From: SZUA-38 sp965212525
GTDB lineage: Bacteria > Pseudomonadota > Gammaproteobacteria > Xanthomonadales > SZUA-38
Assembly: GCA_965212525.1 (NCBI GenBank)
Contig: CBDBVC010000059.1
Coordinates: 167,276 to 231,275, forward strand
Direction of reading: 5' to 3'
DNA: 64,000 nucleotides
Shown: positions 37,512 to 47,266 of the stretch, piece by piece
Layout of the letters: the number at the start of each line of letters is the position of its first letter
Numbering within the stretch: the stretch's first letter is position 1
The notes under the pieces: model-generated
Seen by the model: only the letters and a program-made list of their open reading frames with translations
What the model was told of the DNA's origin: nothing
The model's database searches: none
Position numbers and translations under genes: made by a program

Positions 37512-38038
37512 CGCTCGCCGACTTCGGTCACACGGCCGATCAGCCCCTCGGCGGTCACCACAGCCAGGCCACGACGCACGCCGTGCGCGGTGCCCGATGC
37601 AATCAGAAAGCTGCGCACGAACCCACGACCGGCATCGGCGATAATCCGGGCAGCAATCGGCCGGCCCTCGTTCATCCGCGGCGCACCCAAGAGCGAACGC
37701 AATGAGCGGTTTTCGGATTCGATTTGAGCCGCGCGCACCCGCGTTGCACGAAGCGCTTCGATCTCGGCGCGCAACTTGGCGTTCTCTTCGCGGAGCGAGG
37801 AAGCGGTTGCCATCGCCCCCAGCCAACCCGACACCGATTCGACCGGACGCGAGATGGCGGCGAGGATCGGCGTAAAGGCATCGACAACTTGGGTGCGCAT
37901 GCGACTTGCAAACGGCGAGTTTGCTTCGCTGAGGGCGATCAAGGCGATCGCGGTCAGCGTCAGCGCCATGAATGCAAAGCGTTGCGTCCAAAGCTTTACG
38001 GGTTTTGCTACTCGAAGTGCGGAGCCGCGGTTTATCAC
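37505..38038 (-). CDS. mreC: rod shape-determining protein MreC, C-terminus missing
   Basis: About 178 residues of MreC, the periplasmic scaffold of the elongasome that links MreB to MreD and PBP2. An N-terminal membrane helix (about residues 22-42), a coiled coil (SLREENAKLRAEIEALRA) and the start of the beta domain (GLIGRVTEVGERSA) are present; the other half is cut off at the junction. The start is a GTG at 38038. The sequence style (RGSALRVAKPVKLWTQRFAF) is that of alphaproteobacteria. It lies 97 bp after mreB, the usual order. Confidence 0.88.
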
Positions 38039-38135
38039 GTCGTCGCTTTCAGGCTTTCAGCGTCAACCTGCCGAACCGCAAGCCCCCGGGCCCCCCAGCC
38101 CTGTACTCGGTCGGCGTCCAACTTATGTGTTCGAT

Positions 38136-39176
38136 CTAGTAGGTCGTGATCAGCACGTCCTTTAGAGCCTTCAGTTCTTCCAGACACCGGCCGGTACCGA
38201 GCGCCACGCAGGACAGTGGGTCGTCGGCGATCGAGACCGGGAGGCCGGTGTTCTCACGAAGAGTACGATCAAGATTGGTGAGCAGCGCGCCGCCGCCCGT
38301 GAGCACGATGCCGCGGTCGACGATATCGGCAGCAAGCTCCGGCGCGGAGTGTTCGAGCGCCACCTTCACCGCTTCGACGATCTGGCCGACCGGCTCGGCG
38401 AGCGAATCTGAGATCTCGCGCTCGGTGATCAACAGCTCCTTCGGCACGCCATTCATGAGATCGCGGCCTTTGATGGCCATCAGGCGGCCATCGCCGCGCT
38501 CAGGCAAGAGCGCGGAGCCGATTTCCTTCTTCACACGCTCTGCGCTCGACTCGCCGATCAACACGTTATGTTTGCGGCGGATGTAGGCGATGATCGCCTC
38601 GTCAAGCTTGTCGCCGCCAACGCGCACCGAACGCGAATAGACGATGCCGCCGAGCGAAAGAACGGCGACCTCGGTGGTGCCGCCGCCAATATCGACAACC
38701 ATCGAGCCCGTCGGCTCGGTAACCGGCAAACCAGCGCCGATCGCGGCAGCCATCGGTTCCTCGACGAGATAGACCCGGCGAGCGCCAGCGCTTTCGGCCG
38801 ATTCCTGAATGGCCCGGCGCTCGACCGCGGTCGAACCGGAGGGCACGCAGATGATCACCTGCGGGCTCGCGAAGCTGCGCGAATTGTGAACCTTGCGGAT
38901 GAAATGTTTGATCATTTCCTCCGAGACTTGGAAGTCGGCAATGACCCCATCGCGAAGTGGGCGAATCGCCTGGATGTTGCCGGGCGTCCGGCCCAGCATC
39001 ATCTTCGCTTCGTCGCCGACGGCCAGAACCTGCTTTTTGCCCTTGATTTCGGCGAGGACAACGACCGAGGGCTCGTTCAGCACGATACCGCGGCCCTTTA
39101 CGTAAATGAGGGTGTTGGCCGTGCCGAGGTCGATCGCCATATCGGCGGAGAGCATGCCGAGAAGACCAGAAAACAT
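38136..39176 (-). CDS. mreB: rod shape-determining protein MreB
   Basis: A 346-residue actin-like ATPase that forms membrane-bound filaments and guides cell-wall elongation. Phosphate-1 motif MAIDLGTANTLIY, phosphate-2 MVVDIGGGTTEVAVLS and adenosine motif GIVLTGGGALLTNLD are intact, as is the CVPSGSTAVERRAI segment. The full length fits the family. It is read leftward into mreC. The 460 bp upstream form its leader and promoter region. Confidence 0.96.
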   Translation of the reverse strand: MFSGLLGMLSADMAIDLGTANTLIYVKGRGIVLNEPSVVVLAEIKGKKQVLAVGDEAKMMLGRTPGNIQAIRPLRDGVIADFQVSEEMIKHFIRKVHNSRSFASPQVIICVPSGSTAVERRAIQESAESAGARRVYLVEEPMAAAIGAGLPVTEPTGSMVVDIGGGTTEVAVLSLGGIVYSRSVRVGGDKLDEAIIAYIRRKHNVLIGESSAERVKKEIGSALLPERGDGRLMAIKGRDLMNGVPKELLITEREISDSLAEPVGQIVEAVKVALEHSAPELAADIVDRGIVLTGGGALLTNLDRTLRENTGLPVSIADDPLSCVALGTGRCLEELKALKDVLITTY

Positions 39177-39638
39177 TGCTTTAAACCTATCCTCGGTTTC
39201 TAGACTTTGTTCTGCTCCGCCGGTCGGACCTCACAGGCGCGCGGGCGCGCGCGAACGCTGCCCGCAAAGCCCGCGGCAGCCAATTTCAAGCCATGATAAA
39301 CATTGCAGATCGCACTAATTCCGCGCGGAACGCGGTGGTTCAGAACTGGCCCGTCTGCCTTGCTCGCCATGAGCCTCGCTGCCGCGAAGTCCTTCCGACC
39401 ACTGAGGCCGCAAGAACAACTCGGCCTCATTATTGCGAATCCGCCGTTAAAGTGCGGTTAACCACACTCAATCCACAACATCTTGTTTACGCGCTTTCGA
39501 GTCGCGACCGCAACCCCCAAATAGGGGGATTTTCGCTTTAGACTCAAAAATTTGCGCGATGTTGCCCTATCGCCCGGTGCGGCCATGCCGGAGGCCTTTA
39601 GGCGCTGCCGCTAGACGCGCCAGGCGGGCAGACCTCGG
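39177..39638. other. non-coding gap upstream of mreB
   Basis: No convincing gene on either strand. It is very GC-rich near mreB (a GCGCGGGCGCGCGCG tract around 39,238-39,252) and AT-richer toward 39,540. A small hairpin, CCCCCAAATAGGGGG (about 39,515-39,530), precedes ATTTTCGCTTT. It should hold the mreB promoter and the end of the ilvC transcript. Confidence 0.5.
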
Positions 39639-40659
39639 TCAGTTCTTCGACTTGTCGACCAGGGCCCGTTCCTGGATCCAGGGCATCATGGCGCGCAGCT
39701 TGGCGCCGACGTCCTCGATCGGATGGGCCGAGTTATGGGCGCGGGTTGCCTTGAAGCTCGTCTGGCCGGCCTTATTCTCCAAAACCCAGTCACGGGGCGA
39801 AGCGGCCCGACTGGATGTCGGCCAGCACCCGGCGCATCTCCGCCTTGGTCTCGTCGGTGACGATGCGGGGCCCGGACTGGTACTCACCGTACTCGGCGGT
39901 GTTAGAGATCGAGTAGTTCATGTTGGCGATGCCGCCCTCATAGATGAGATCGACGATCAGCTTGACCTCGTGAAGGCATTCGAAATAGGCCATTTCCGGC
40001 GCATAGCCCGCTTCCACAAGGGTCTCATAACCGCCCTTGATCAGCTCGACCAGACCGCCGCACAGCACCACCTGCTCACCGAAGAGATCGGTCTCGCATT
40101 CCTCGCGGAAATTGGTCTCGATCACTCCGGCACGGCCGCCGCCGATCGCCGAGGCGTAAGACAGACCAATCTCATGGGCATTGCCGGACGGGTCCTGGGC
40201 GACCGCGATCAGGCAGGGCACCCCGCCCCCGCGCTGGTATTCGGAGCGGACCGTGTGACCCGGCCCCTTAGGCGCGACCATGAAGACGTCGAGATCGTCG
40301 CGCGCTTCGATCAGGTTGAAATGGACGTTGAAGCCATGGGCAAAAGCTAGCGCGGCGCCCTTCTTCATATTGTCGGCCAGCTCATCGCGGTAGATATCGG
40401 CCTGCAGCTCGTCGGGGGTCAACATCATCACCACGTCGGCCCATTTGGCGGCTTCGGCCGGGTTCATGACTTTGAAATCGGCCGCCTCCGCCTTCTTGCG
40501 CGTAGCCGAGCCCTCTCGCAATGCCACGGCAACGTCCTTGACGCCCGAATCGCGCAGGTTCATGGCATGGGCATGACCCTGGCTGCCATAGCCGACGATC
40601 GCGACTTTCTTGTCCTTGATCAGCGCGACATCAGCGTCGCGATCATAGTACACACGCAT
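39639..40659 (-). CDS. ilvC: ketol-acid reductoisomerase, single frameshift near C-terminus
   Basis: Mg- and NADPH-dependent enzyme converting acetolactate to dihydroxyisovalerate. The start MRVYYDRDADVALIKDKKVA, the NADP motif VGYGSQGHAHAMNL, the metal-binding region and MNYSISNTAEYG are all typical of the 339-residue class I enzyme. After SGRFA the frame ends prematurely; the expected DWVLENKAGQTSFKATRA to DKSKN continues in another frame down to 39639. The cause is one extra C in the run at 39794-39797. Probably a sequencing error rather than a dead gene. An AGGAGAGAG site lies before the start. Confidence 0.92.
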
Positions 40660-40697
40660 GCAACTCTCTCCTCATGATATTCTTGGCAACCAGGCCT

Positions 40698-41328
40698 CTA
40701 GCGGCCATTGTTGACAATCAAGCTTAGGCCGAGCGCGGCGAGGAAGCCGCCGGCGATACGGTCGATCCAAGATTTTGCCCGCTGGTATGCGCCGCGCGCG
40801 TGCGCGCCGGAGAATGCGATAGCAACCAGAACCAGCCAGGTGAACTCGCTGACGAATACAATACCCAGTACCGCGGCCAGCACCCAGACGGGCGCCTCGG
40901 GCGGCAACAGGGCGATGAAGACGCTGCCGAAGTAGAGCACCGCCTTCGGATTGACGATCTGGGCCAGAAATCCTATGCGGAACAAACGCTTCCGGTCCAG
41001 GCTACCGCCACTCGTTTCACCGCCATTCGGCAAGGGCTGCCCCGAAGCCAGCCACAGACGCAAGCCGAGATAGGCAAGATAAAGGCCGCCCAGGACGCGC
41101 AGCGCCGTGTATAACCAGTCGGCCTGCTGGAAGAGAACCGTCAGGCCGAATAGTGCGGCGCAGGCAAGCACGAGCGAGGCCGTGCCGACCCCCAGCGCAG
41201 TTGTAACACCAGAGTGGCGTCCGCCCCCCGGCTGAAGCGTGAACCACCAGCACAAGAGACGGACCGGGACTCAAAATCGCCAGGGCGTGAATAAGCGCGA
41301 CGCCGGCAAGTGGCACGAGATATTCCAT
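40698..41328 (-). CDS. LysE family amino-acid exporter, frameshifted
   Basis: A LysE/RhtB-type exporter of about 209 residues with six hydrophobic helices. The N-terminal frame reads MEYLVPLAGVALIHALAILS with the family motif SPGPSLVLVVHASAGGR. The rest (HSGVTTALGVGTASLVLACA onward, with the NPKAVLYFGSVF motif) is in another frame and ends at 40698. One extra G in the run at 41224-41229 explains the shift. The position between ilvN and ilvC suggests export of branched-chain amino acids or relatives, but this is inference. Confidence 0.85.
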
Positions 41329-41359
41329 AAGGCTCCCTGTCGGCTTTCCGGATGAAAGC

Positions 41360-41869
41360 TCAAAAACCTTCCTTGCCGCGGCTGATCGCGGCAACGCCTG
41401 TGCGCGCCACCTCAATCAACCCAAGCGGGTTCATAAGGTCGATAAAGCGGTTGAGATGGTTGGTCGTGCCAGTCACCTCGAAGACGAAGCTCTCCAGCGT
41501 GGTGTCGGCCACACGCGCCTCAAATATATCGGCGATACGCAGTGCTTCGACGCGTTTTTCGCCTGTACCAACGACTTTTACAAGCGCCAGCTCACGTTCC
41601 ACATGAGGTCCTTCGGTGGTCAGATCATGCACCGCATGGATTGGCACCAACCGGTTGAGTTGGGCCTTGATCTGCTCGATCACCATTGGCGTGCCCGAGG
41701 TCACAATCGTGATACGCGAAAGGTTGTCGGTGTGTTGAACCTCGGCGACCGTCAAGCTCTCAATGTTGTAGCCGCGCCCGGAGAACAGACCGATGACGCG
41801 TGCCAGCACCCCCGGCTCGTTGTCCACCAGGACCGAGATCGTATGGACCTCTGTTGCCATCTGCTCCAA
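41360..41869 (-). CDS. ilvN: acetolactate synthase small (regulatory) subunit
   Basis: A 169-residue regulatory subunit that binds valine and stimulates IlvB. It has an N-terminal ACT domain (HTISVLVDNEPGVLARVIGL, SGRGYNIESLTV) and a C-terminal regulatory domain (FEARVADTTLESFVFEVTG). The start is either a TTG at 41869, close to GGGAGG, or the ATG at 41860 (MATEVHTI). The frame is intact, unlike most of its neighbours. It lies 133 bp after the ilvB stop. Confidence 0.95.
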   Translation of the reverse strand: MEQMATEVHTISVLVDNEPGVLARVIGLFSGRGYNIESLTVAEVQHTDNLSRITIVTSGTPMVIEQIKAQLNRLVPIHAVHDLTTEGPHVERELALVKVVGTGEKRVEALRIADIFEARVADTTLESFVFEVTGTTNHLNRFIDLMNPLGLIEVARTGVAAISRGKEGF

Positions 41870-42002
41870 CTTCGCCTCCCCCGCCGCTGCCGCTCCCTTA
41901 GTCGGGCACCGGCTTCGTCAGCACGCATTATCACTTGACGCGATTGCTTTGAACTTTTTTGGTCCGCCGGCACCGCATCAGCCCCATACGGAGCGCCCCG
42001 GA

Positions 42003-43762
42003 TCAAACCAGAACCATGCCCTCTTCGGAGATCGGCTTCGCCGTCTGATCGGCAGGCCCAAGCAGCATCTCGTTATGCGCCGCGCCTGACGGTATCATCG
42101 GGAAGCAGTTTTCCTCCTTGTCGACCATCACATCGGCGATCACCGGTTTGTCTACCTTGATCATCTCCTTGATCAGGTCATCGACTTCAGACGGTTTGGT
42201 CGCGCGTAAACCCACCGCCCCGAAGGCCTCGGCAAGCTTCACGAAATCGGGCAGCGACTCCATGTAGCTCTCCGAGTAGCGGCCACCATGCAGCAGTTCC
42301 TGCCACTGGCGAACCATGCCCATATATTCGTTGTTGAGGATGAAGGACTTAACCGGCAGGCGGTACTGGGCGATGGTCGACATCTCTTGGATGTTCATCA
42401 GGAACGATGACTCGCCGGCAACGTCGATCACCAGGGCGTCCGGATGCGCGACCTGCACGCCCATGGCGGCGGGCAAACCGTACCCCATCGTGCCCAATCC
42501 CCCCGATGTCAGCCAGCGTTTGGGCTCATCGAATTTGAGGAACTGGGCAGCCCACATCTGGTGCTGGCCGACCTCGGTTGTGATGTAGCAGTCTTTTCCC
42601 TGGATGTGCTCGCGCAGGCGCTCCAGCGCGAACTGCGGCTTGATGGTCTTCTCGCTGGGTTTGTATTTGAGGCAGTCGACGGCCTTCCAGGCCTCGATCT
42701 CCTCCCACCAGGATGCGAGCGCCTTTCGATCAATGCGGTATTGGCGCGCCTTCCAGATCTTCAGCATGTCTTCCAATACATGCGCGGCATCGCCGACGAT
42801 CGCGAGATCGACCGCCACGTTCTTGTTGATCGACGACGGATCGACGTCGACATGAATTTTTTCGAGCCCGGGGAGAAATCCGCCAGCCGCCCCGTCACCC
42901 GGTCATCGAAGCGGGCGCCAATATTCACCATCACGTCGCAACCGTGCATGGCCAAGTTGGCCTCGTAGGTGCCGTGCATCCCCAGCATGCCCAGGAACTG
43001 TTTATCGCTCGCCGGGAAGGCGCCAAGTCCCATCAGGGTCAGCGTACAAGGCGCGCCCGTTGCGCGAATAAGTTCGGTCAGAAGTTGCGAGGCCTTGGGC
43101 CCGGAATTGATCACGCCGCCGCCGCAATAGAAGAGCGGCCGCTTGGCTTTGGAAATGATCTCGCAAGCCGCCTCAATCTTGGTGAGCTCACCCTTGACCT
43201 GCGGCTTGTAGCTGTGGCGCTTGACCTGACCGGGCGGCACGTAAGAGCCCATGCCCTGTAGGATATCCTTCGGCAAATCCACCACGACCGGACCGGGCCG
43301 GCCGGACCGCGCCACCTGGAAGGCCTCGTGGACCACCCGAGCAACGTCGCCCATCTCCTTGACGAGGTAGTTATGTTTGGTGCAAGGCCGCGTTATGCCG
43401 GTTGTGTCCGCTTCTTGAAAGGCATCGTTGCCGATCAAATGCGTTGGAACCTGGCCTGTAAGGCACACGATCGGAATTGAATCCATCAGCGCGTCAGTCA
43501 ACCCCGTGACCGCATTGGTCGCGCCGGGTCCCGACGTCACCAGCACGACACCGACCTTGCCGGTGGATCGCGCGTAGCCTTCTGCGGCATGAACCGCCCC
43601 GCCTTCTTGGCGCACCAGGATGTGGCGCAGCGAGTTCTGCTTGAAAACCGCATCATAAATCGGCAGGACCGCGCCGCCGGGATAGCCGAAAATGACCTCG
43701 ACGCCCTGATCCACCAATGCCTTCAGGACGATTTCCGAGCCGGTCATCTGTTCGCTGGCCAT
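42003..43762 (-). CDS. ilvB: acetolactate synthase large subunit, frameshifted
   Basis: ThDP- and FAD-dependent catalytic subunit forming acetolactate, about 586 residues when joined. The N-terminal frame holds the ThDP glutamate region (RQEGGAVHAAEGYARSTGKV) and FAD contacts, and runs to RVTGRLADFSPGSKK. The rest continues in another frame from HVDVDPSSINKNVAVDLAIV through the C-terminal ThDP motif GDGxx-type region around LPVKSFILNNEYMGM to 42003. The shift lies in the A-run/G-run at 42857-42874 and fits one missing A. It is first in the ilvB-ilvN-lysE-ilvC set. Confidence 0.92.
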
Positions 43763-43845
43763 GGTCTTGAACTCCGCCTGATACGGGCTGCCTGGTAACG
43801 CCCGCGCATTTCACCGTGAGATTCCGCAGTGCATTCGACCGCAAG

Positions 43846-43872
43846 CCGCCGGGAATCGTCGATCCCCGGCGG
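43846..43872 (-). terminator. GC-rich hairpin between miaA and ilvB
   Basis: CCGCCGGGGA and TCCCGGCGG pair around a six-base loop about 90 bp upstream of ilvB, with no following T-run. It could be an attenuator of ilvB or a structural terminator. No Ile/Val/Leu-rich leader peptide is evident. Confidence 0.4.
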
Positions 43873-43921
43873 TTGGTGTGCACGCGCGAACGGCCAGTCC
43901 TAACGACTTGACCCATTCAGG

Positions 43922-44876
43922 TCAATAAGATTGACGAATTTTCTTAAAGATTTCTATCGATAAACTTTCCGAATGTTGCGCATTATAGGTCGTTGCACCG
44001 GGTATCTGGTGGCGAAACCAAGTGTATTGGCGCTTGGCATACCGCCGGGTAGCGCGACATCCCTCCACAATGGCCATGTCAAGTGGGGTCTCGCCGGCAA
44101 GGTGACGGCCAAGTTCGCGCAAGCCAACCGCCTTCATCAAGGGCAGCGACGGGTCAAGGCCGCGGGCAAGGAAAGCCTGCGCCTCGGCAAGCGCCCCCAG
44201 CTCGACCATCGCCTCGAAACGGGTATCGCAGGCCGCATAAAGTGCCTCGCGCGGCGGCAACAGTATGAATGTCTGGGTCAGAAGAGCCGGCTCCGTCCTG
44301 CCAGTGGCGCCGGTCTGCCAGGCACTGAGCGGCCGGCCCGTTGCCTCCAGCACGCCGGCCGCGCGGACGAGGCGCTGGCGATCAGTTGGTGGTAGCCGGC
44401 CCGCGGTCTGCGGATCGTCGCGCGCAAGCGCCGCCCGAAATACAGAACCTCCCTCCGCATCATAACGCGCCTCGAGAGCCGCCCGGAGCGCGGCCGGCAC
44501 CGCCGGGATGTCGTCGATACCATCGCAAAGTGCCTTCAGATAGAGCCCGGTTCCGCCGACCACGACAGGACGCTTGCCTTCCGCGCGGGCCTCACGGATC
44601 GCCGCCAATGCCAATTCGCGCCATCGCCCGGCCGAGCAGGGATCGGCGGCGTCGATCATCCCGAACAACCGATGCGGCACACGCGCGCATTCGGCCTCGT
44701 CCGGCCGCGCGGTTAGAATGGGGAGGTCGCGATAGACCTGCATTGCATCGGCGTTGATGACCCACGCCGCCCAATTCCTCGGCCAAATCGACGGCCAATG
44801 CCGACTTGCCGCTCGCGGTCGGACCACCAATCACGATCACCGGCGGCGCATCGGCAAAGATCGACGAGGGGGCCAC
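43922..44876 (-). CDS. miaA: tRNA dimethylallyltransferase, frameshifted
   Basis: Transfers dimethylallyl to A37 of tRNAs that read UNN codons. The P-loop GGPTASGKSALAVDLAEEL lies in one frame near the start. The remainder, from VINADAMQVYRDLPILTARP (substrate-binding) through RPVVVGGTGLYLKAL to RRYAKRQYTWFRHQ, is in another frame. One extra C in the CCC at 44761-44763 explains the switch. The start is probably the GTG at 44876, only a few bases from the second chimeric junction, so the extreme 5' end may be disturbed. The style is alphaproteobacterial. Confidence 0.85.
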
Positions 44877-44893
44877 GCCGCGCGCTCGCGCGA
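44876..44893. other. chimeric junction between miaA and a short-chain dehydrogenase fragment
   Basis: The miaA start and the middle of an SDR gene on the opposite strand abut within about 20 GC-rich bases (CGCGCGCTCGCGCG). No intergenic or promoter sequence separates them. Confidence 0.6.
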
Positions 44894-45084
44894 CCGCATG
44901 CGGCGGCGCATTGGCGCCAGGTCGCCAAGGACACCGGCAAGCCAACCACCGGCCGGATCATCAACACCTCGTCGACATCCGGCATCTACGGCAACGTCGG
45001 GCAGACCAACTATGGCGCCGCCAAGGCCGGCATCGCGGCTTTCTCGGTCATCGCTGCGCGCGAACTGCACCGCTACGGCGTCAC
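44893..45084 (+). pseudogene. internal fragment of a short-chain dehydrogenase
   Basis: About 64 codons of a FabG/SDR-like protein with neither end present. The visible part runs from HAAAHWRQVAKDTGKP through GRIINTSSTSG (catalytic Ser) and YGAAKAG (catalytic Tyr-x3-Lys) to ARELHRYGVT. This is the active-site core of a 300-residue type SDR. It is bounded by miaA on the left and by the topoisomerase gene on the right, both read in the opposite direction. It seems to be a stray piece from another genome. Confidence 0.75.
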
Positions 45085-45095
45085 CCCGAGCAGTT
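45084..45095. other. chimeric junction between the SDR fragment and the ICE
   Basis: The SDR reading frame ends after RYGVT and the topoisomerase, read leftward, ends after VRSVKL at the same place. Both are cut in mid-domain. Confidence 0.65.
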
Positions 45096-46257
45096 TTACA
45101 GAACGCACATCGAACACTGCAGCTTCGATCTGGCTCGCCAGTGCCCGAACCCAAATCAACTTATAGAGGGCAAGTTCCTCGTCGTTTTCACCGGCCTTTG
45201 CATCAGCCCAATGCGTCGGGGTAATGGCGGGGTGGCCTTCCTGCGCACCCTCGGCGGACTTGAACGTACGGCGCACGTCGACGACTTTCACCCCGATAGA
45301 TCTAGCCACGGCTCTAATGTCGTCCATAGCTTCGTCTGGAACATTGGGGTTGTCCGTCCTGTGGTAGGTGATGACGCCTTGCTCATACAATCGCTGAGCC
45401 ACTTGCATAGTCTTATCCGGGTCCCATTTCAGAGCGTTGCTAGCCGCTTGCTGAAGGGTGGAAGAGATGAAAGGCGCGGGTGGGTGGCGCTCGGCCTTGC
45501 GGTCTTCACAAGACTCAACGACGACATTACGTGTGGCGGCGACGAACTGGGCCAGGTTGGCATCCTGAATGTAAGGAAAGTCTTTGCTCGCAAAGTCCGG
45601 AACCGGTTGCCATTCTGCATACCAGGTGGTGCCCTGATTGATATCCGCAAAGTTCAAACGCACACCGAAGTGTTTGACTACCTGAAAGTTGCGGATCTCG
45701 CGCTCGCGCAAAACAACCAAGTAGACGGCAGGCGATTGCACTCGGCCTGCAGAGGTGGGCTTGCCCATCAATCGGCGTAGCTCTTGAGTCACCAGGTAAC
45801 CCACCAAGCGATCAAGTACACGCCGGCATTCTTGTGAAGCGACCTGTTCAAATCGATTTGGCGAGGATTGGCTAGAGCCTCTTCGACACGCTTGAGAGTG
45901 ATTTCATTGAAGGTGATGCGTTTGTAGGATTTGACCGCCAGTACCTGCTGGATGTGCCAGCTGATGCTTTCACCTTCGCGATCCGGGTCGGTTGCTAGGT
46001 AGATTTCACTGGCCTGTTTGGCTGCGGCCCTTGATGGTTCGCACGGCCTTGGCGCTCTTATCCAGGATCTCGTATACCGGAGTGTAGTTTTTGCGTACCC
46101 CGGTTGTGATCATGCTGTCGTCCTGCCCTCTGGTCGGCAGGTCGCGTATGTGCCCACCACTGGCAACCACCTGCCAGTCTTCTCCTGGGCGCAGCTTCTT
46201 CATCATTGGCTGAAGCTTTTTCAGCTTCCCTGGTGCCTCGATGATCAATAGCTTCAC
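45090..46257 (-). CDS. type IA DNA topoisomerase (TopB-like, ICE-encoded), two frameshifts, C-terminus missing
   Basis: ICE-class topoisomerase III-like enzyme. The Toprim start KLLIIEAPGKLKKLQPMMKK and GGHIRDLP lie in the first frame from a GTG at 46257. The acidic Toprim motif LATDPDREGE follows in a second frame. The catalytic Tyr, in GVITYHRTDN, lies in a third. Two single-base changes account for this: one extra C in 46028-46030 and one missing base at 45843-45844. The gene ends abruptly at the junction near 45,090. Topoisomerases of this kind accompany ssb and are thought to aid ICE transfer or replication. Confidence 0.82.
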
Positions 46258-46356
46258 GGTGTGCCCCTTCTCAATTATGCAGAGAGGGACTGTCACGTCA
46301 TGGCAGGTAGGGCTTCAATGGGAAATGGTCAATGCACAACGGAAGGCTTTTAGCGG

Positions 46357-46554
46357 CTAGAGGTTCAGCGTCAGCTGCTGTTCCTGGTCAAAGCCCTTTA
46401 GCCACGACGCGCGCATCGCAGGATGGTGGTAAGGGCAGTCATACACCCGTAGCCCTTTTCGGGCGGCGTCAGCACCGGCTATTCGAACGGCAGTATGGGG
46501 GTTATTGAATTGCCGCCTATCTGCTGGTTTCAAAGAAGTTCGAGATTGCGCCAT
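46357..46554 (-). CDS. small hypothetical ICE protein
   Basis: A 65-residue basic protein with no recognised domain. A C-terminal segment, VYDCPYHHPAMRASWLKGFD, has one Cys and two His and looks conserved in style. It lies between ssb and the topoisomerase gene, where small uncharacterised genes are common in this ICE class. A weak GGGGA precedes the start. The 100 bp to the topoisomerase gene show nothing else. Confidence 0.45.
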   Translation of the reverse strand: MAQSRTSLKPADRRQFNNPHTAVRIAGADAARKGLRVYDCPYHHPAMRASWLKGFDQEQQLTLNL

Positions 46555-46732
46555 TGGCTATCGGTCCCCGAAGAACAGATCTATCAGACAGTAACATCAC
46601 GAATAGGGCATTTTTGCCTAAAAACGGAAGGTTTGAACATCTGTGCTGCAGATAGCCGATTTAAAGTTTGACGACTCTTGAAATTTAACGAGTGGCGCGA
46701 TTTTTTGCCAACCAATTGGTCGGTTTTTTCTG
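46555..46732. other. AT-rich non-coding gap in the ICE
   Basis: 178 bp without a supported gene. It contains the palindrome ACCAATTGGT at 46711-46720, inside AACCAATTGGTCG, flanked by T/A runs on both sides. The same 13-mer occurs in the tRNA-Lys att core. Confidence 0.4.
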
Positions 46733-47164
46733 TCAATTTGTAGCTGGCTCGTCCGTCCATTTCGCAGCTCTGATCCACGCGATGAAGTCCTGAGTGGATT
46801 GTCCGCTTTGAACACGTAGTTGCTCCAGCTTACCGTACAAGTGTTCAGTCATTTCGTCGTCGTCGTCAAAGTCGACGTGGTATTCAGTATCTAAGCGGAA
46901 TTCATCGAGCAAGGTGTTCAGAAATCGGCGGGCATGCCAGGTATCAAGATCGGTTTCTCCACGGCCCCCCATCAGATACTCTCCCGTTCGCCACCCAACT
47001 GGAGCCCATGATGCTCGGTTTAGGTCCAGGGTGAGCCCGTAGTAGTCCGGAGCATTCACCTCGCTTTCATCAAAGTAAGCCCAGTAAACACGGCCTAAAG
47101 CTGGGTGCTCTGCGCCAATGACAACGTACCCTGTTGGGTCCCTCAGAACTTCATCCATCGGCAC
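46733..47164 (-). CDS. hypothetical ICE protein
   Basis: A 143-residue acidic soluble protein. No domain is recognised. The N-terminal half has aromatic-rich strands (GRVYWAYFDESEVNAPDYYG). The C-terminal half is helical and ends with QDFIAWIRAAKW. It follows ssb in the same direction after about 100 bp and precedes the small 65-residue gene. An ATG at 47164 (or 47158, MDEVL) is the likely start. Confidence 0.55.
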   Translation of the reverse strand: MPMDEVLRDPTGYVVIGAEHPALGRVYWAYFDESEVNAPDYYGLTLDLNRASWAPVGWRTGEYLMGGRGETDLDTWHARRFLNTLLDEFRLDTEYHVDFDDDDEMTEHLYGKLEQLRVQSGQSTQDFIAWIRAAKWTDEPATN

Positions 47165-47266
47165 GTCCTAATTTATAGTGGTTCCTAATGAGGTTGGGGG
47201 AAACGATGAGCTGTTTCCCCCAACACCGACAGCTACACGAATGGGCCGAAAAATTAAGCCCCTGTT

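Noticed and set aside
37506..37727. C-terminal extension of the SdrD-B protein past the junction
   Set aside because: These codons are the reverse complement of mreC; the apparent fusion is an artefact of the join.
43653..43916. Leader peptide for ilvB attenuation
   Set aside because: A short frame precedes ilvB, but it is not rich in Ile, Val or Leu codons near the hairpin, so an attenuator cannot be claimed.
37505..44876. Horizontal transfer of an alphaproteobacterial block into the gammaproteobacterium
   Set aside because: The block consists of core housekeeping genes with both ends cut in mid-gene and no recombinase or repeats at its borders; misassembly explains it better.
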